Assembly (NCBI GenBank): GCA_933228675.1
Contig: OW121743.1
Coordinates: forward strand, 89,418,438-89,482,437
Direction: 5' to 3'
From: Stomorhina lunata
Taxonomy: Eukaryota; Arthropoda; Insecta; Diptera; Rhiniidae
DNA: 64,000 nt
This document shows positions 58,139 through 64,000 of this stretch, piece by piece. Under the pieces are notes generated by a model, which was given only the letters and a program-made list of their open reading frames with translations, searched no databases and was not told where the DNA came from. Each line of letters begins with the position of its first letter. The first letter of the stretch is position 1. A program made the translations under genes and the position numbers.

Positions 58139-60260
58139 ATAATAAATTTTTCTATAGAAAAATTTTCGATAAAAAATTTTCGATAAAAAAATTTTTCTAT
58201 AGAAAAATTTTCGATAAAAATATTTTTCTATAGAAAAATTTTCGATAAAAATATTTTTCTATAGAAAAATTTTCGATAAAAAAAAATTTTCTATAGAAAA
58301 ATTTTCGATAAAAAAAAATTTTCTATAGAAAAATTTTCGATAAAAAATTTTTCTATAGAAAAATTTTCGATAAAAAAATTTTTCTATAGAAAAATTTTCG
58401 ATAAAAAAATTTTTCTATAGAAAAATTTTCGATAAAAAAATTTTTCTATAGAAAAATTTTCGATAAAAAAATTTTTCTATAGAAAAATTTTCGATAAAAA
58501 AGTTTTTCTATGGAAAAATTTTCGATAAAAAAATTTTTCTATAGAAAAATTTTCGATAAAAAAATTTTTCTATAGAAAAATTTTCGATAAAAAAATTTTT
58601 CTATAGAAAAATTTTCGATAAAAAAATTTTTCTATAGAAAAATTTTCGATAAAAAAATTTTTCTATACAAAAATTTTCGATAAAAAATTTTTCTATAGAA
58701 AAATTTTGGGTAAAAAAATTTTCGATAAAAAAATTTTCGATAAAAAAATTTTCGATAAAAAAATTTTTCGATAAAAAGATTTACCGATAAAAAATTTTTC
58801 TATAGAAAAATTTTTGATAAAAAATTTTTCTATAGAAAAATTTTCGATAAAAAATTTTTCTATAGAAAAATTTTCGATAAAAAGATTTTTCTATAGAAAC
58901 ATTTTTTTATAGAAAATTTTTCTATAGAAAAATTTGTTATCGAAAATTTTTCTATAGAAACATTTTTTATCGAAATTTTTTCTATAGAAAAATTTTTTAT
59001 TAACAATTTTTCTGTAGAAAAATTTTTTATCGGTAAAAAAATTTTTCTATAAAAAAATTTTCGATAAAAAAATTTTTCTATAGAAAAATTTTCGATAAAA
59101 ATTTTTTTCTATAGAAAAATTTTGGAAAAAAAAATTTTCGATAAAAAATTTTTTCCATAGAAAATTTTCGATAAAAAATTTTTTCCATAGAAAATTTTCG
59201 ATAAAAAGTTTTTCTATGCAAAAATTTTTCTATAAAAAAATTTTCGATAAAAAATTTTTTCTTTAGAAACTTTTCGATAAAAATTTTTTTCTTTAGAAAA
59301 ATTTTTTATAAAAATTTTTTTCTTTATAGAAAAACTTTCGATAAAAACTTTTTTCTACAGAAAAATTTTTAAAATATTTTTCTATATAAAATTTTTCGAT
59401 AAAATTTTTTTTTCTATAGAAAAATTTTTGATAAGCAATTTTTGCTATAGAAAAACTTTTTTTATAGAAAAATTTTCGATTCTATAGAAAAACTTTCGAT
59501 AAAAAATTTTTTCTATGGAAAAAATCTTTATATAAATATAGAAAAATTTTCGATGATTAAATTTTTCTATTGAAAAATTTTTGATGATCAAATTTTTTTA
59601 TAGAAAAAATTTCGATAATTAAATTTTCCTATAGAAAAATTTTCGATACTTATATTTTCTATAGAAAATTTCAAGATAAAAAATTTTTTCTATGGAAAAA
59701 TTTTCGATAAAAAATTTTTTTCTATGGAAAATTTTCTATAATTTTTTTTTTATGTAGAAAAACTTTCGATAAAAAATGTATTTGATTTTTTCTATAGAAA
59801 AATTTTCGAAAAAAATTGTTTTCTATAGAAAAATTTTCGATAAAATTTTTTTTATAGAAAAATTTTCGATACAAAATCATTCTTATGGAAAAATTTTCGA
59901 TACAAAATTTTTCTTATAGAAAAATTTTCGGTAAAAAATTGTTTCTATAGAAAAATTTTCGAGAAAAAATTTGTTCTATAAAAATATAAAATTTCACGAT
60001 AAAAAATTTGTTCTAAAAAAAATTTTCTATAAAAGATTTTTTTCAATGGAAAAACTTTCGATAAACATTTTTTTCTATAGAAATATTTTGGATAATAAAT
60101 GTTTTCTATAGAAAAATTACCAAAAAATTTTTTTATACAAATTTTTAGAAAAAAATTTGATATAGAAAATTTTTCAATAAAAAATGTTTCTATTAAGAAT
60201 TTTTAAAGAAACATTAATATATTTTTTTTTTAGAAAATTTTTCGATAAAAAAATTTTCTT
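58139..60260. repeat. 31-bp tandem array, spacer TTTTCGATAAAAAAA
   Basis: About 68 units. Near-perfect between about 58340 and 58680 (TTTTTCTATAGAAAAA plus TTTTCGATAAAAAA), then progressively degenerate with many length changes to about 60260. The gradient suggests homogenisation concentrated at the left part. Confidence 0.95.
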
Positions 60261-60641
60261 TGCTAAATTTTGCTATAAAAATAGTTTCCATAATTGATTC
60301 GAAAATTTTGATCAATACTAACGTTAATGGTTAATTCAAAATTTAGGCACTATTTACTATTCTTTAAGGAAAAAATACTTACGAAATTTTCAAAATATTA
60401 AAAAATTGTTTTTCAAATATTACATCATTAGAAATTACTAACCTGCAAAGAAAAGATACAAAAATTAAATTATTTTATTAGAAACATTTTTTTCAAAATA
60501 TATGAAATCAATTTTAAGTGAAATATGGAAACTGTGAATATATGTATTTCACCAGGAATTAAGGACTTAATTATAATATATCCCTTTAGAAAGATTCAAA
60601 AGTAGGGGACTCACTCATTTCCCTATAAGTAAGGCTACAAA
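60261..60641. other. AT-rich spacer, no gene seen
   Basis: Nothing recognised before the MITE. Confidence 0.4.
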
Positions 60642-60644
60642 TTA

Positions 60645-60944
60645 TAGCCTGTTCCACGATTTCGAAAGAATGCTTTCTTTCGTATCCTTACATTATTTTA
60701 TGCGAAAGATAAGTCGAAAAACAAGTCGAAAAAAAACGTAAGTATTTTCATACAAATTTCTGTTCCACTATTTCGAACAAGTTACCAGCAATGCGAAAGC
60801 AAATGTCAAAATGAGTCACTTGATATTTTGCTTTCGAATAGAAACGAACGAAAGGCTTCGAAATAGTGGAACCAACATTATTTCGAATTTGAGTTACTCA
60901 CTTTCTTTCGAGTAGATTTTCTTTCCAAATCGTGGAACAGGCTA
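60645..60944. mobile_element. 300-bp PIF/Harbinger-like MITE
   Basis: Inverted ends TAGCCTGTTCCACGATTTCG (right end reads TAGCCTGTTCCACGATTTGG in reverse; one mismatch in about 25). TTA flanks at 60642-60644 and 60945-60947, the target duplication typical of PIF/Harbinger elements. Inside, a second inverted pair TTCCACTATTTCGAA (near 60764) and TTCGAAATAGTGGAA (near 60857) repeats the terminal motif, giving nested hairpins. Non-coding. Confidence 0.8.
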
Positions 60945-60947
60945 TTA

Positions 60948-62084
60948 GAGTATTTTACAAAGTAGGGATAGAGAAGATTGTTCTGCTAGATATTAAACTT
61001 GTTTGGAATTAAGTTGATAATTCAGAATTGAATTACAAATGAAGGAACGAGTTACGTACAAAAACACGTAATTTGAGTTTCCAGACGTAATTGCGTAATC
61101 TACAACTACACTTTATACTCATCACACATACTTCGTATATCTCTGAAACTTCGCACTAAATATAACTATATAAAAAATCACTATTTATTCTCTAATATCC
61201 GAGTATTTAGCACTATGTTAACGAGTTCAACAAATATTAAATTTGACCAGTTATGATAAAAGCCTTAATAAAACTAAAATGTCGGCATATGCTCAAAAAA
61301 GCGATGAACATCATCTCGTATTACCAAAAAAAAAAAAACCTGAAATTTTGAAACATTTCTAAAGAGATAAAACTCATTAAAACTATGAATGAACTTAACT
61401 ATTTGCTCAAGTTATAATCACATCAAACCTCCCAAAAAAGTGCTAGTAAGTAACTTAAACGATCTTGTACTGATACTGAATTTTACCACTTATCACAGGC
61501 ATAAAGATGTTAAATATTTAAATATATATGTATAACCAAGAAGTAGAAATGCAGGAGGTGGTATCTCCATACATTGAGGTCTCGTGCTACAACCAACCAC
61601 TTTTAAGTTTAAACAAATAAACTTTTAATAAAACTTCATGGAAAATTTTATGATGATATTTGGCCTAGTTCCATCCAGAGTTCATAAAACTGTTGACAGC
61701 AATAAATCTATGCGTTTTTGACACTTGGCTTTGTAAATCTTGGCTACACGTGTTCATTATTTTTTTTTTTTTAATTAAATTTTCTTAGAGAAATGCATTG
61801 AAATTTTTAATAATTTTTTTACACAAAAGAAAAATTTTAGCTGCTATTTGTTAATTTTTATTGTACTAAGTATTAACACGCTCCACTTAACGCTTCAATT
61901 TACTCCTAAGATAAAATTTGTTTAATTCAAAAACCAAGTAATGACACAATACTCCCACTCAAAATGTAAAAATATGGATGTAGATAAATTAATCACAAAC
62001 TAATTTCAATGAAAAAAATTTATCAAAAAAAATCTTTAAAAAAAATTTACCTAATTAAAAATAAAATAAAAAAATGATCGACAT
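60948..62084. other. AT-rich sequence, no gene seen
   Basis: No coding frame or element end was recognised between the MITE and the last array. Confidence 0.5.
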
Positions 62085-64000
62085 TAGGTTTTTCTATAAA
62101 ACAAAATGAGCGACATTAGAGTTTTTCTATTGAAAAAATGAGTGGCTGAAGATTTTTCTACAGAAAAAGTGAGTGACTGGAGGTTTTTCGATAGAAAAAG
62201 TGAGTGACTGGAGGTTTTTCTATAGAAAAAGTGAGTGACTGGAGGTTTTTCTATAGAAAAAGTGGATGACTGGAGGTTTTTCTATAGAAAAAGTGAGTGA
62301 CTGGAGGTTTTTCTATAGAAAAAGTGAGTGACTGGAGGTTTTCTATAAAAAAAGTGAGTGACTGAAGGTTTTTCTATAGAAAAAGTGAGTGACTGGAGGT
62401 TTTTCTATAGAAAAAGTGAGTGACTGGAGGTTTTTCTATAGAAAAAGTGAGTGACTGGAGGTTTTTCTATAGAAAAAGTAAGTGACTGGAGGTTTTTCTA
62501 TAGAAAAAGTGAGTGACTGGAGGTTTTTCTATAGAAAAAGTGAGTGACTGGAGGTTTTTCTATAGAAAAAGTGGATGACTGGAGGTTTTTCTATAGAAAA
62601 AGTGAGTGACTGGAGGTTTTTCTATAGAAAAAGTGAGTGACTGGAGATTTGTCTATAAAAAAATCCGCTATGAGTTTTTCTATAGAAAAAGTAGGCTAAA
62701 AAAAGTGAGCGATAGTGGGTTTTTTATAGAAAAGTTTTTTAAAAAAGTGAGTGATAGTGGGTTTTTATATATAAAAAGTGAGCGACAGTGGTTTTTTCTA
62801 TAGAAAAAGTGAGCGATAGTCGATTTTTCTTTATAAAAAGTGAGCGACAGTGGGTTTTTCTATAGAAAAAGTGAGCGGCAGTAGGTTTTTCTGTAGAAAA
62901 AGTGAGCGACAGTGGGTTTTTCTATAGAAAAAGTGAGCGACAGTGGTTTTTTCCATAGAAAAAGTGAGCGATAGTCGATTTTTCTTTATAAAAAGTGAGC
63001 GACAGTGGGTTTTTCTAAAGAAAAAGTGAGCGGCAGTAGGTTTTTCTGTAGAAAAAGTGAGCGACAGTGGGTTTTTCTATAGAAAAAGTGAGCGACAATG
63101 GGCTTTTTTATAGAAAAAGTGAGCAACAGTGGGTTTTTCTATAGAAAAAGTGAGCGACAGTGGGTTTTTTCTATAGAAAAAGTGAGCGACAGTGGGTTTT
63201 TCTATAGAAAAAGTGAGCGACAGTGGGTTTTTCTATAGAAAAAGTGAGCGACAGTGGGTTTTTCTATAGAAAAAGTGAGCGACAGTGGGTTTTTCTATAG
63301 AAAAAGTGAGCGACAGTGGGTTTTTCTATAGAAAAAGTGAGTGACTGTGGGTTTTTCTATAGAAAAAGTGAGTGACTGGAGTTTCTTCTATATAAAAAGT
63401 GAGTGACTGGAGATTTTTCTATAGAAAAAGTGAGTGACTGGAGTTTCTTCTATATAAAAAGTGAGTGACTGGAGGTTTTTCTATAGAAAAAGTGAGTGAC
63501 TGGAGATTTTTCTATAGAAAAAGTGAGTGACTGGAGATTTGTCTATAAAAAACTCGCTATGAGTTTTTCTATAGAAAAAGTAGGCGAAAAAAAGTGAGCG
63601 ATAGTGGGTTTTTTATAGAAAAGTTTTCTAAAAAAAGTGAGCGATAGTGGGGTTTTCTATATAAAAAGTGAGCGACAGTGGGTTTTTCTATGCAAAAAGT
63701 GAGCGATAGTGATTTTTTCTATAGAAAAAGTGAGCGATAGTGATTTTTTCTATAGAAAAAGTGACCGGTAGTGATTTTTTCTATAGAAAAAGTGACCGAT
63801 AGTGAATTTTTCTATAGAAAAAGTGAGCGATAGTGAATTTTTCTATAGAAAAGGTGAGCGATAGTGATATTTTCTATAAAAAAAGTGAGCGATAGTGAGT
63901 TTTTCTATAGAAAAAGTGAGCGATAGTGATTTTTTCTGTGGAAAAAGTGAGCGATAGTAGTTTTTTCTATAGAAAAAGTGAGCGATAGTGGGTTTTTCTA
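62085..64000. repeat. 31-bp tandem array, spacers GTGAGTGACTGGAGG and GTGAGCGACAGTGGG
   Basis: About 60 units of TTTTTCTATAGAAAAA plus a GC-richer 15-bp spacer, running off the end of the window. Two spacer subfamilies alternate in blocks: GTGAGTGACTGGAGG (62140-62660, 63340-63540) and GTGAGCGACAGTGGG (62760-63330), with GTGAGCGATAGTGATT at the far right. An irregular junction block is present twice, from 62641 and from 63531. Confidence 0.97.

Overview
The window looks like repeat-dense, non-genic DNA from a brachyceran fly, most likely a calyptrate such as a blowfly or house-fly relative. This is inferred from high A+T content, many INE-1/DINE-1-type elements, Tc1/mariner-like transposons and a broken jockey-like LINE, with no cellular gene recognised anywhere. 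No rRNA gene, intact tRNA gene or CRISPR array was seen. The only protein-coding material I can recognise is transposon-derived and broken.

Layout. 513-705 is a 31-bp tandem repeat whose spacer carries the palindrome GCGATCGC. 1287-10320 is a 9.0-kb foldback transposon: 167-bp outer inverted ends, two head-to-head arrays of a 179-bp unit and an exact 9-bp target duplication. 10571-12277 holds two DINE-like elements head to head, one of them carrying a 244-bp MITE. 12545-13135 is a LINE reverse-transcriptase remnant. 13418-17710 is a nest of AT-rich DNA marked by the motif TAGCGTCCGTCAC, interrupted by a possible Transib-like element and by a DD37E Tc1/mariner element. 18400-28600 is a patchwork of DINE-like elements, MITEs and a decayed mariner-like transposase. 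29019-30286 is a second DD37E element. 32165-35649 and 46448-48219 hold a composite element that carries internal tandem repeats. 36330-41447 is a complete-looking Helitron inflated by ~580-bp tandem repeats. 41892-44975 is a nest of a foldback MITE, a TA-flanked MITE and DINE-like elements.

From about 50 kb to the end the window is dominated by five large arrays (50.0-51.4, 52.5-54.85, 55.4-57.1, 58.1-60.3 and 62.1-64.0 kb). All share the palindromic core TTTTTCTATAGAAAAA at a 29-31 bp period, but each has a different spacer. The same core appears in the composite element and in the 513-705 array.

The strongest candidates for something undescribed are (1) the foldback element, whose two arms can be matched base for base through private unit variants, showing that the right arm is assembled from several shifted mirror copies of the left; (2) the library of tandem repeats with one palindromic core and different spacers; and (3) the Helitron that has amplified an internal repeat.
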